Source: Magnetococcales bacterium (lineage in GTDB: Bacteria; Pseudomonadota; Magnetococcia; Magnetococcales; JADFWT01). From it: a DNA stretch of 33,367 nt. A model generated the notes under the pieces. It saw only the letters and a program-made list of their open reading frames with translations. It ran no database searches and was not told the origin of the DNA. The stretch is from contig JADFWT010000021.1 of NCBI GenBank assembly GCA_015233785.1, positions 1 through 33,367 on the forward strand. The letters are read 5' to 3'. Within the stretch, counting starts at the first letter, position 1, and every line of letters begins with the position of its first letter. The position numbers and the translations under genes are program-made. Below are positions 8,445-16,755 of this stretch, piece by piece.

Positions 8445-9869
8445 ATGGGCTGGATACAATCCCTCAAAGAGCGCTTTGTTGCACCCAGGGTCTATGACCA
8501 GATTGACCTGATCGGTGAGGTTCATCTCATGAAGGACGACATGCGCGTCCCGTACACCGGCGTTCCCATTCAGATTATTCTTGGCAAAAGGCGTCGGGGT
8601 AAGAAGCTCTGGATCTGTCCTGAGTTTCTGCTTGATGCGGATGAGGAGGATGCCACGCCTGATTTTATCCTCTTTGACCCAGAGCATTTTTTTCAGGAGA
8701 CCAGTGGCTTTTTGCGTCTGGAGGCGGGGGAGAGCCTGCAACTGGGGCGTGGCGATAAGGAGCAGCAGGCATTTTTCCACTTTTCGCGGGACGTGGCCCG
8801 CAGGCATGTGGCCATTACGCACGATGGTGACGGCATTATTCTCAAGGATCTGACGGCCCGTTCCGGGACGTATATCACGCCGCTGGGCGAAAACCTGGAG
8901 GAGGAGCGGCTGGTCTCTCAGCGCATGAGTCGACTGGGACGGATTCGGCGCATCTACGGAGGCCCTCTTGATCCGCTACCACCCCAGGAGGCGTGCAATA
9001 CCCTCGTCGAGGTCAACGATATTCTCACGCATGAGGGCCAACGTCCTCTGGATCATGAAAGGCGCTGCGGCGGGCTGTTGCAGCTCTCGGACCAGTTGAC
9101 GCCGTTGGTGGTGGGGGATCTTCATGGTCAGGTGGATAACCTGCTGAAAATAATCAGCGAAAATCATTTTCTCGGCGGTCTGGAGAGGGGAAAGATTGCC
9201 CTGATAATTCTTGGCGATGCGGTTCACTCTGAAATCGATGGCCAGATGGATGATATGGCTAGCTCCATGTTGATGATGGACCTTATTTTCAAGTTGAAAC
9301 GGCGCTTCCCGGAGCAGGTTCACTACATTCTCGGCAACCATGACGGCTTCTCTGAGACGGTGATGAAAGCGGGGATTCCCCAGGGATTGTTATGGAAGCG
9401 CCACCTCAAACAGAATCGGGGCCGAGCCTATATTGATCTGATGGAGCGTTTTTATCGTCGTTCGCCATACTGTGTTATTTCTAAACACCTTGTTGCCTGT
9501 CATGCGGGGCCGGCCAAGGGCAAGGTCAGCCGTGAAGATTTGATCAATATGCGGGAGAATCCGCGCCTTATCCGGGAGATAACCTGGAACCGATTGCGTC
9601 GTCCCAACTATCCTCTGGGCTATACGCGTCTAGATGTAGCACGCTTTCGCCGGGGGCTGGAGTTGGTCCCGGAGACCCCCTTTATCGTCGCCCACAACCC
9701 TCTCTCGCGGGATAAATCGGTATGGATGGATATCGACGATATTCCCCACCATCACATCATATTCAGTGGTCTTCCCGATCAGGTGAGCGTCTTTTTCCAG
9801 ATCAAAGGGCAATTGGTGCCTTTGATCTATAAGGCTGAGCCGCTTTTGGGGTTGATCAACCGGATTTGA
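8445..9869 (+). CDS. FHA-like domain fused to PPP-family metallophosphatase
   Basis: 474-aa ORF, GGAGAAG upstream of ATG. FHA-like motif LQLGRGDKEQQAFFHFSRDVARRHVAITHDGDGIILKDLTARSGTYI; phosphatase motifs GDLHGQ, GDAVHSE, GNHDG, and later H residues (ACHAG, VAHNP). Confidence 0.8.
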   Translation: MGWIQSLKERFVAPRVYDQIDLIGEVHLMKDDMRVPYTGVPIQIILGKRRRGKKLWICPEFLLDADEEDATPDFILFDPEHFFQETSGFLRLEAGESLQLGRGDKEQQAFFHFSRDVARRHVAITHDGDGIILKDLTARSGTYITPLGENLEEERLVSQRMSRLGRIRRIYGGPLDPLPPQEACNTLVEVNDILTHEGQRPLDHERRCGGLLQLSDQLTPLVVGDLHGQVDNLLKIISENHFLGGLERGKIALIILGDAVHSEIDGQMDDMASSMLMMDLIFKLKRRFPEQVHYILGNHDGFSETVMKAGIPQGLLWKRHLKQNRGRAYIDLMERFYRRSPYCVISKHLVACHAGPAKGKVSREDLINMRENPRLIREITWNRLRRPNYPLGYTRLDVARFRRGLELVPETPFIVAHNPLSRDKSVWMDIDDIPHHHIIFSGLPDQVSVFFQIKGQLVPLIYKAEPLLGLINRI

Positions 9870-10043
9870 GGGGAGTGCTTGTAAGATTGTTCGTCCCCTT
9901 TACCAATCCCAACCGAGCACCGTCAGTAGGCTTCACAGCCGGTGTAGGTGTCGCTTTCCTCGCCTGGGTTTGCTCTATTATGATGGAATCGGTTCAAGTA
10001 GGCAGATTTATGAGGGATCATTGTGACGGGTGAGGGGTTAAAT

Positions 10044-11828
10044 ATGAAGCGGATCGGCATCGGCATGCTCATGGTGTGGGTCGTAATAGGGTTGACGGCG
10101 GGTGATCTCTTGAGTGCCACACGGGGGGTCTCGGTGGTAATGCGCAGCAGCGAAAACCCCAACGCCTCCAAACTGCCTCCCGCCCAGCTCTACGAGGAGA
10201 GTCATGCGCTGGTGATCGGCATTGACCGCTACAGTGCCGGATGGCCGCGCCTCTCCAACGCGGTCAAGGATGCCGAACAGGTGGCCGCCGAACTGGAGCA
10301 GCGTGGCTTTCAGGTCACCTTGAAGAGAGATCTCAACGCCGCCGCCCTCAAAGAGGCCATGGAGCGCTTTTTTATTCTTAAGGGGGAGAATCCCAACGCC
10401 CGGCTACTGGTCTGGTTCGCCGGGCATGGCACCACCGAGCATGGTGAAGGGTATCTGATTCCTGCTGATGCGCCGCTGCCCCGGGCCGGAACCCGCTTTC
10501 GGCTTAAGGCGCTCTCCCTGCGGCGCATGGGGGAATATGTTCGTCAGGCGCGCTCCAAGCATCTGTTTGCCGTCTTTGATGCCTGCTTTGCCGGAACCAT
10601 CTTCGAAGGGGTGCGTTCGGCCCCGCCCCCGGCCATTACCCGGGTGACCGCCGCGCCGGTGCGGCAGTTTCTCACCTCTGGCGATGCCAATCAGGAGGTG
10701 AGTGATGATGGGCGCTTCCGGCGTTACTTTCTGGAGGCGCTGCGGGGCCAGCGGCGGGCCGATGCCAATCGTGACGGCTATCTCACTGCCAGCGAGCTGG
10801 GGATGTATCTCACCGACCGGGTGAGCAACCTCACGCGCAACCGCCAAACCCCTCGCTACGGCAAGCTGCGCGATCCCGATTACGACCGGGGGGATTTTGT
10901 CTTTTTGCTGCCCGATACTGCCGCCTCCCCGCCTAAATCCCCCATGCGGCCCGTTGCCCGACAGATTGCCGCCTCACTGCCGCGTGGTCCCGAGAGCTGC
11001 TGGAGTCGGCCCCAGGCCGGTAAAATGTGTCGGGAGCCGCTTGTCGGAATGGCGTTCGTCTGGATCCCCAAAGGGCGCTTTACCATGGGCAGTCCACCTG
11101 GCGAAAAGGGGCGCAAACGGGATGAAGGGCCACAACATTCGGTGGCTCTGGACGGCTTCTGGATGGCCCGCCATGAGGTGACCAACGGTCAGTTGCGCCA
11201 GTTCCATGCCGGGCATGACAGCGGCCACTACAAGGGCCACGCTCTCAACGGCGAGCAGCAACCCGCCGTAAGAGTCAGTTGGGAGCAGGCCAGCGCGTTT
11301 GCGGCTTGGCTAACCGAGCACTCCGCCAGCGAAACCCAGGATCCCCGCTATCGATTGCCCAGCGAGGCCCAGTGGGAGTACGCCGCTCGGGCCGGAAGCA
11401 GAACCGCCCGCTTTTGGGGGGATGATCCCGACGATGCATGCCTTTTTGCCAACGTCGGTGATCGGGCCTTTAAGAAGGGATTTCAGAACTTATACCCTAA
11501 TAAACCAATCCATAATTGTGACGACGGACATATAGTCTCCGCGCCGGTGGGTCGTTTCAAACCCAATAGGTGGGGGATATTCGATATGTTGGGAAACGTC
11601 TGGGAGTGGACGCGAGATCACTACAAACCTACCGCCTATGATCAGCATCGACGGCGCAATCCAGTGATTATCAGCGGCGATCCCAACGCCGAACGGGTGG
11701 ATCGGGGCGGAGGCTATCGCTTTTCGCCGGAGAACGTCCGTGCAGCCGATCGGGATGGTGACCAGCCCGGACTTAAAAACAACGCGCTCGGCTTTCGCCT
11801 GATGCGCGAAGCGGATAGGGGCATGTGA
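10044..11828 (+). CDS. Caspase-like (peptidase C14) domain fused to FGE-sulfatase/SUMF1 domain, exported
   Basis: ATG at 10044 with GAGGGG upstream and a hydrophobic N-terminus. Caspase-like HALVIGIDRY...WFAGHGTTEHGEGYLIPADAPLP...FAVFDACFAGTIFE (H and C dyad); FGE motifs MAFVWIPKGRFTMGSPPGEKGR, HEVTNGQLRQF, RLPSEAQWEYAARAG, GNVWEWTRD, RGGGYR. Confidence 0.9.
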   Translation: MKRIGIGMLMVWVVIGLTAGDLLSATRGVSVVMRSSENPNASKLPPAQLYEESHALVIGIDRYSAGWPRLSNAVKDAEQVAAELEQRGFQVTLKRDLNAAALKEAMERFFILKGENPNARLLVWFAGHGTTEHGEGYLIPADAPLPRAGTRFRLKALSLRRMGEYVRQARSKHLFAVFDACFAGTIFEGVRSAPPPAITRVTAAPVRQFLTSGDANQEVSDDGRFRRYFLEALRGQRRADANRDGYLTASELGMYLTDRVSNLTRNRQTPRYGKLRDPDYDRGDFVFLLPDTAASPPKSPMRPVARQIAASLPRGPESCWSRPQAGKMCREPLVGMAFVWIPKGRFTMGSPPGEKGRKRDEGPQHSVALDGFWMARHEVTNGQLRQFHAGHDSGHYKGHALNGEQQPAVRVSWEQASAFAAWLTEHSASETQDPRYRLPSEAQWEYAARAGSRTARFWGDDPDDACLFANVGDRAFKKGFQNLYPNKPIHNCDDGHIVSAPVGRFKPNRWGIFDMLGNVWEWTRDHYKPTAYDQHRRRNPVIISGDPNAERVDRGGGYRFSPENVRAADRDGDQPGLKNNALGFRLMREADRGM

Positions 11829-11918
11829 TGCATTAAACCATGGATCAACAATTCCACCCGGTGGTGCGCGCTTTCCAGGTGGAAGGGATGGAGTGCCGGG
11901 ATTCTGAATCTGTTTTGG

Positions 11919-13181
11919 CTAGGCAGAGGGGGCGTGCGCGACTGGGGTGACACGCTGAAGGATGGCAAGATCATTGACTAGGCGGTGCCATTTATGGATC
12001 GGCGTAATCAAGAGCAACTCGGCATAATAAGGTAGTCCAGAGGTTTTTACAGCGCACGCCTGATCCACAAATCGGCCTACTATCGGGGCGATAATCTTTG
12101 ATCGTTCCATTGCGTCCAGTTGTTCCAGGGTCTCTGAATCAACGCCCTTTAGTTTCAGGGGGCCAGAATAGCTGGCCATCTGCTCAAAATAGTCATCTCT
12201 GTAGATCGCCGTGGATTGGAGAAGAATCTTGATCATCGACGCATCCTCGCCCTCTTTTAAGAAGGCCAGCAACTCGTTTTTTATCACCAGAAATGGATCA
12301 AGGTCGATGCTTGCGACCATCGTTAGTACCGAATACTTGGCGTGCATCAGTTCATGGATGATGGATCGTTTGATGAAACGAAACATCTCCTGATCAGTGC
12401 TCCATGCCTGTCGATCAATTAGCCCCATATTGATCAGAATGATAAAGAATGGCCCGCCATCCAATAGGTCTTCCGGCAGCGACTCATAGTGAAAAAGGGC
12501 GTTGATCTGTGCTTCTTGGGTGATCTCGCCGCCCATGGCCGCAAAGTCGTGCTCATTTTCAAAAAAAGCCGTTAATGTGCCAAGGTACATCTTAATGGAT
12601 ATGTCACCTTTAAAGGCGTACTCTTCCTTGTGGAACATGGCACGAATAAAGGCTTCCGGCCTGCTTCCATACCAGATTTCATATTGGCTGTACTTCTCTG
12701 CAATGCCTTCAAAAAAGTGCGTCAGATGGAAGACAAAGAGTTTTTGGTGCGTTGAGTATCGGCTGGGATCTTTGATGATTCTGGAAAGAATATCGGGGAA
12801 TCGCGATTCCATGAACAGGGTGGGTGCATCGCCATCTGGGAAGGCGGTATCCATGAATGCTTGAATCAGCTCCAACTGTTGCCTGTAGAACTGTTCTTTA
12901 ACGCGCTGAATAGATTGTTTTTTATCAACTATTGACGCTGATGAAAGCCGACTTAACGCTTCTATGGGGTCATCCCCTTTTGCCTGGAAGAAAGGCGCAA
13001 GGTCTTCACCCCAATAGTCGGCATAGCGAATCATCCATGATTCGGCATCATGGCTGAACGTTTTTAAAATCGAGTGTGCCTTTTGGTCTAGCCAATTCGG
13101 TTTTTTGGAAGATTCAGCCACGTTTGCCTCTGTTCCCGAAGATATACCGGTTAGGGGGTCAAGCGTCTTTCTTGCCACCAC
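11919..13181 (-). CDS. Uncharacterised protein with HExxH motif (possible zinc metallopeptidase)
   Basis: 420-aa ORF (GTG start); IIHELMHAKYSVLTMVASIDLDPFLVIKNELLAF contains HELMH followed by a downstream NELLA Glu as possible third ligand. Confidence 0.6.
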   Translation of the reverse strand: MVARKTLDPLTGISSGTEANVAESSKKPNWLDQKAHSILKTFSHDAESWMIRYADYWGEDLAPFFQAKGDDPIEALSRLSSASIVDKKQSIQRVKEQFYRQQLELIQAFMDTAFPDGDAPTLFMESRFPDILSRIIKDPSRYSTHQKLFVFHLTHFFEGIAEKYSQYEIWYGSRPEAFIRAMFHKEEYAFKGDISIKMYLGTLTAFFENEHDFAAMGGEITQEAQINALFHYESLPEDLLDGGPFFIILINMGLIDRQAWSTDQEMFRFIKRSIIHELMHAKYSVLTMVASIDLDPFLVIKNELLAFLKEGEDASMIKILLQSTAIYRDDYFEQMASYSGPLKLKGVDSETLEQLDAMERSKIIAPIVGRFVDQACAVKTSGLPYYAELLLITPIHKWHRLVNDLAILQRVTPVAHAPSA

Positions 13182-14698
13182 TTTTTGGAGGCAAAACGTC
13201 GAATAGAGAAGGCCATCGCCTCCCGGTTCTCTTTACGCTGGAATGCCAGAGCGGCGGCATCGGCATCGCTGCGTTTGTCAAAGCGGCCAATCTGAACCGT
13301 ATACCAAGTTTGGTCCTGGCGCTTGTTTTTAATCTTGAGAATAAACGGGTTGTACCCTTTCTGGCGTAGATTGGCAACGCTGGCTTCGGCACTTGTGCGC
13401 TCTCGACAGGCATCTACCTGCACCGCGTACACGCCATAATCCTGGGGCGGTTTGTTGCGGAGGGAGGTCTCCCTTCGGCGTGGTGATTTGGAGGACGGTT
13501 TCGACTTGGTTATGTGGGCTGCGGGCTTGGGGGCCTGTTTTGGGGGCACAATCACCAGTTGGCCGGGGTAGAGGTCGGCCAGGGGGTCGGGTTTGGGGTG
13601 CTTGAGCGCTTTACGTTTGGCGACCATCCATTTGGGAGCAGGTGGTTTGGGAATTACAGCAACCTGAAGACGCGGCCTGACGGCCGGCTCTGTCCTGACT
13701 GGTGACGTGGAAGACGGCTTGTGGAGCATCTTCGGCACCAGGGGGGTCTTGGTCGCTGGTTTGCTGATGGTTTTCGGCATCACGGGCGTCTTGGTCGCCG
13801 GTTTGCTGGTGATCTTCGGCATCACGGGGGACATTGGCGCGGGCTCAGACTTGGCAAGCTTGACCGGCTGCGCAAGGGGCGCCGTGGTCATGGAGGGGCG
13901 TTCGCTCAGGATTGGGTCATCTTCCAGCGGCGGCGGGATCTCCAGTAGCGGTTCTTCACCCGGTAGAACGCCTTTTGAAAGCCTCGGCTCAGGGAAAATA
14001 GGCTTCGGCATGGCTTGTAACGGCTTCCGGGGTATAGCTTTGCTCTTCATCGCCATCGGCGGCTTCACCGGTTTCTTGACCACCATCGGCGGTTTAGCGG
14101 GGGGCTTCTCCAGTTTTTTGACCGTTGGCTTCCTCTTCAGAGCTGGTTTGGTGACGGTTTTGACGACTCTCTTTGGTTTGCCAAGCTGTCTGTCAGCCTG
14201 GGCTGCGGCCCCTTTTGGATTGCCCTTGTAGCGTTTTAATAGTGCCTTGCCTTGCTTTCGTTCAGTGGCGGAGAGGGTCGCCTCCAGGGCCAGGCGATCT
14301 TCAATACCCTCCGGTGCGGCCAGATGCAACCACAGATAGGCCAGAGACCTGCGACGTTTTACCCCATCTCCATCCCGATAGAGTCGTGCCAGAGCATGCA
14401 TGGCCTTTTTGTGGCCGGATGCGGCAGCGCTCTTAAACCATTTGGCGGCTTGATATCTGTTTCGGGTAGTGCCTTCACCGCGTTGCAGCATATCGCCCAG
14501 TTGAAACTGCGCCTCGGCATTGGTCCCCTTTTGCGCCAGAGGGGCGAGCATTTCGTAGGCTGCTTTAGGATAGCCGAGTTGACGTTCAAAGAGGGCATCC
14601 TCCAGCGGCCCGGCGTGGAGGGTCAGGGCTGGAACCATTAGTGCAGCAGCGGCCAGTAGCGTTAGGCCGTGGGTTCTGAGTCGGGGTCGGGTTGCCAT
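13151..14698 (-). CDS. Sel1-repeat protein with Pro/Lys-rich linker and C-terminal SPOR domain, secreted
   Basis: Signal-peptide-like MATRPRLRTHGLTLLAAAALMVPALTLHA from 14698; Sel1 repeats (AEAQFQLGDMLQRGEGTTRNRYQAAKWFKSAAASGHKKAMHALARLYRDG); SPOR-like YAVQVDACRERTSAEASVANLRQKGYNPFILKI...WYTVQIGRFDKRSDADAAALAF. Confidence 0.85.
   Translation of the reverse strand: MATRPRLRTHGLTLLAAAALMVPALTLHAGPLEDALFERQLGYPKAAYEMLAPLAQKGTNAEAQFQLGDMLQRGEGTTRNRYQAAKWFKSAAASGHKKAMHALARLYRDGDGVKRRRSLAYLWLHLAAPEGIEDRLALEATLSATERKQGKALLKRYKGNPKGAAAQADRQLGKPKRVVKTVTKPALKRKPTVKKLEKPPAKPPMVVKKPVKPPMAMKSKAIPRKPLQAMPKPIFPEPRLSKGVLPGEEPLLEIPPPLEDDPILSERPSMTTAPLAQPVKLAKSEPAPMSPVMPKITSKPATKTPVMPKTISKPATKTPLVPKMLHKPSSTSPVRTEPAVRPRLQVAVIPKPPAPKWMVAKRKALKHPKPDPLADLYPGQLVIVPPKQAPKPAAHITKSKPSSKSPRRRETSLRNKPPQDYGVYAVQVDACRERTSAEASVANLRQKGYNPFILKIKNKRQDQTWYTVQIGRFDKRSDADAAALAFQRKENREAMAFSIRRFASKKWWQERRLTP
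13737..13820. repeat. Two imperfect tandem copies of a 42-bp unit inside the SPOR-protein linker
   Basis: ACCAGGGGGGTCTTGGTCGCTGGTTTGCTGATGGTTTTCGGC followed by ATCACGGGCGTCTTGGTCGCCGGTTTGCTGGTGATCTTCGGC; encodes repeated (K)PATKTPVMPK..S in the minus-strand protein. Confidence 0.85.
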
Positions 14699-14946
14699 GA
14701 GGATGCCTATCTCGTTGGGTTGTGTCATCGGGGTTCCCGGCGTGGCTGGGCTTGGCCGACAGCAACAGGTATGATGTCGGTTCTTGGGAAAGACCCCATC
14801 AAAAAGGCAGCAAGCAAAATATGGGCCGATTGTTGGGGGTCCAAGAGGGCTTATCATAACCTGTTGGCGGGTGCAGGACAGCGTCTGTTCAGAGGTTTGG
14901 GTGCGGCTCCCCGATATCAAAGTGGAAGAAGAGGTCATCAAACCAG

Positions 14947-16638
14947 GTGAACAGACAGCACGGTAAAAGAGGCTGGCCAACAGCCCTGGTGATCCTTCTG
15001 GCGATGTTGTTCTCCGGCTGCCAGCTCACCCTGAGCAGCACCTCGCCCAGCGTCACGCCTGAGAAGGTAACCTCGCCAGATCGAATTCCGGTGGAGACCA
15101 GCCAGCTTCAGGCACGCATCGAAGCGGCCCGTGAGAACGGACAGCGGGCAGCATTGGTGGCGGCGCTGACCCGATTGGCGCAGCTCTACGCTATGGGCCA
15201 GGAGGGGGATCTGTCCCTGGCACTACCCCTGGCCGAAGAGGCCTCCGAGTTGGTGAAGCAGGCTCTGGAGGAGGGGGCGGAGCGAGAGCCGGATGAGCAC
15301 TTTCCGTGGCTGGCTGATGAGGAAATTCGCACCCTTCTCAAGGAGCAGCTCCAGGGTGACGAAACGTGGCTGAAGGCCCGGAAGCGGGCGTTCTATCACA
15401 ATCGCAACCGCTGGTTGGCCATGCTGTTGGAGCAGCTGCACGCCATGCGGGAGGAGCGGCGGGTGCTCTCCGCCCGCTGGGAGACGCTGAAGACGCGGAA
15501 ATTTCGTCGTCGGTTGGCCCAAACGCCCGGGGCCGAAGAGGTGAACGAGACGCTGACGCACCCTTCTGAGGTACCCCTCCCGGTGGATCCTCTGCCTCAG
15601 GGACCAGAGCAACAGGCCGTTTCGCCGGTGGGCTATGTGGAGTCCTCATCCGCCGTACCGATGGCCGAGAGAGCCCCTGCGGCACCTCGGGTGTCGGTGC
15701 GGGCCAAGGAGCTTCCCGCCCGACATGGCGAACGGGTGGATAGCGGCGAGAGGCTGCGCAAAAAAATTATCACCATCACCGATCGGAGCCGCCATAAGCG
15801 GCCCAACGTCATCCGAAAAAAGAGCCGCAAAAAGATTATCAAACAGCCCAAGGCCAAGCCCAAGCGGTTAGCCAAGAAGGGGCCCAAGCAGACCAGAAGC
15901 TCCACCAAGGTTCCGGCCCCCAAGAGAAAATCGGCTCTGGAGGGGGTCTCCTTAGGCAAGGATGGTGTGCCGCGCTTTAAGGAGATGCGTGATTTTCGCA
16001 AGAGAAAGCGGGCTTTCTTCGAGTATCTGGCCCCCATTGTTCAGGATGAAAACCGGCGGCTGCTCAAGCAGCGCAAAAAGCTCTACACATTGCGGCGGCA
16101 GATGCGCAAAGGTGTGGAGTCCAGCCCCGAGGATCTGCGCTGGTTAGGGGCCATGGCCCAGCGCTACGGCGTCACCTCTCCCAAGAAGAGTAAGCGTGAC
16201 CGGCTGCGCTTTTTTCGGGAGATGTTCAAGCGGGTGCATCGTATTCCGGTCTCTCTTGCGCTGGCCCAGGCGGCCATGGAGAGTGGTTGGGGCACCTCGC
16301 GCTTTGCCGTTCAGGGCTATAATTACTTCGGCCATTGGTGCATGACCAAAGGGTGCGGCATGGTGCCCACCGGGCGCGACAACGGCAAAACCCACGAAGT
16401 GACCCGTTTCGCCAGCGTGCGGGATTCGGTGCGTTCGTATCTGGTTAATCTCAACAGTGGGCGGGCCTATCGCAAGTTGCGGAACATTCGAGCGCGGCTT
16501 GTGGCTCAGAAAAAACGCATCTCCGGCTATGCCCTGGCTGGTGGGCTAAGCGCCTACTCTAGTCAGGGGCGGGTCTATGTGCGGCGAATTCGGCGGGTGA
16601 TTCGGGATAATGGGCTGGCGGGGTATCGGATACCCTGA
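14947..16638 (+). CDS. Lipoprotein with C-terminal Bax-like glucosaminidase domain
   Basis: N-term lipobox-like LLAMLFSGCQ; C-term VSLALAQAAMESGWGTSRFAVQGYNYFGHWCMTKGCGMVP...RFASVRDSVRSYLVNLNSGRAYRKLR typical of Bax/endo-beta-N-acetylglucosaminidase proteins; very basic central linker. Confidence 0.85.
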   Translation: MNRQHGKRGWPTALVILLAMLFSGCQLTLSSTSPSVTPEKVTSPDRIPVETSQLQARIEAARENGQRAALVAALTRLAQLYAMGQEGDLSLALPLAEEASELVKQALEEGAEREPDEHFPWLADEEIRTLLKEQLQGDETWLKARKRAFYHNRNRWLAMLLEQLHAMREERRVLSARWETLKTRKFRRRLAQTPGAEEVNETLTHPSEVPLPVDPLPQGPEQQAVSPVGYVESSSAVPMAERAPAAPRVSVRAKELPARHGERVDSGERLRKKIITITDRSRHKRPNVIRKKSRKKIIKQPKAKPKRLAKKGPKQTRSSTKVPAPKRKSALEGVSLGKDGVPRFKEMRDFRKRKRAFFEYLAPIVQDENRRLLKQRKKLYTLRRQMRKGVESSPEDLRWLGAMAQRYGVTSPKKSKRDRLRFFREMFKRVHRIPVSLALAQAAMESGWGTSRFAVQGYNYFGHWCMTKGCGMVPTGRDNGKTHEVTRFASVRDSVRSYLVNLNSGRAYRKLRNIRARLVAQKKRISGYALAGGLSAYSSQGRVYVRRIRRVIRDNGLAGYRIP

Positions 16639-16755
16639 TGCCGGCATACATTCCTATGATGGAATATGGCGTTGCCGTTATCTATAAATGCATGAAAATA
16701 TAGCGATATTGTTCTCATGTGCAGGGGGTATGTCCATCTTGAACGGCTTGGCGGA

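Noticed and set aside
8163-8822. Minus-strand 219-aa ORF 8163..8822
   Set aside because: Antisense to the FHA-phosphatase N-terminal region, whose translation shows clear domain motifs; judged a shadow ORF.
11852-11884. TTCCACC...GGTGGAA hairpin between convergent genes as a terminator
   Set aside because: Seven-bp stem with a 19-nt loop and no T-tract; too weak to call.
13737-13840. CRISPR-like or intergenic tandem repeats
   Set aside because: Only two full imperfect copies, in frame, multiple of three and encoding a linker repeat; ordinary coding repeat with no spacers.
13707-14231. Plus-strand ORF 13707..14231 (Gly/Phe/Leu-rich) as a membrane protein
   Set aside because: Antisense shadow of the Pro/Lys-rich repeat linker in the SPOR protein.
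16644-16675. Small hairpin (ATTCC-tatgat-GGAAT) downstream of the Bax-like gene as terminator
   Set aside because: Short 5-bp core stem and no following T-tract.
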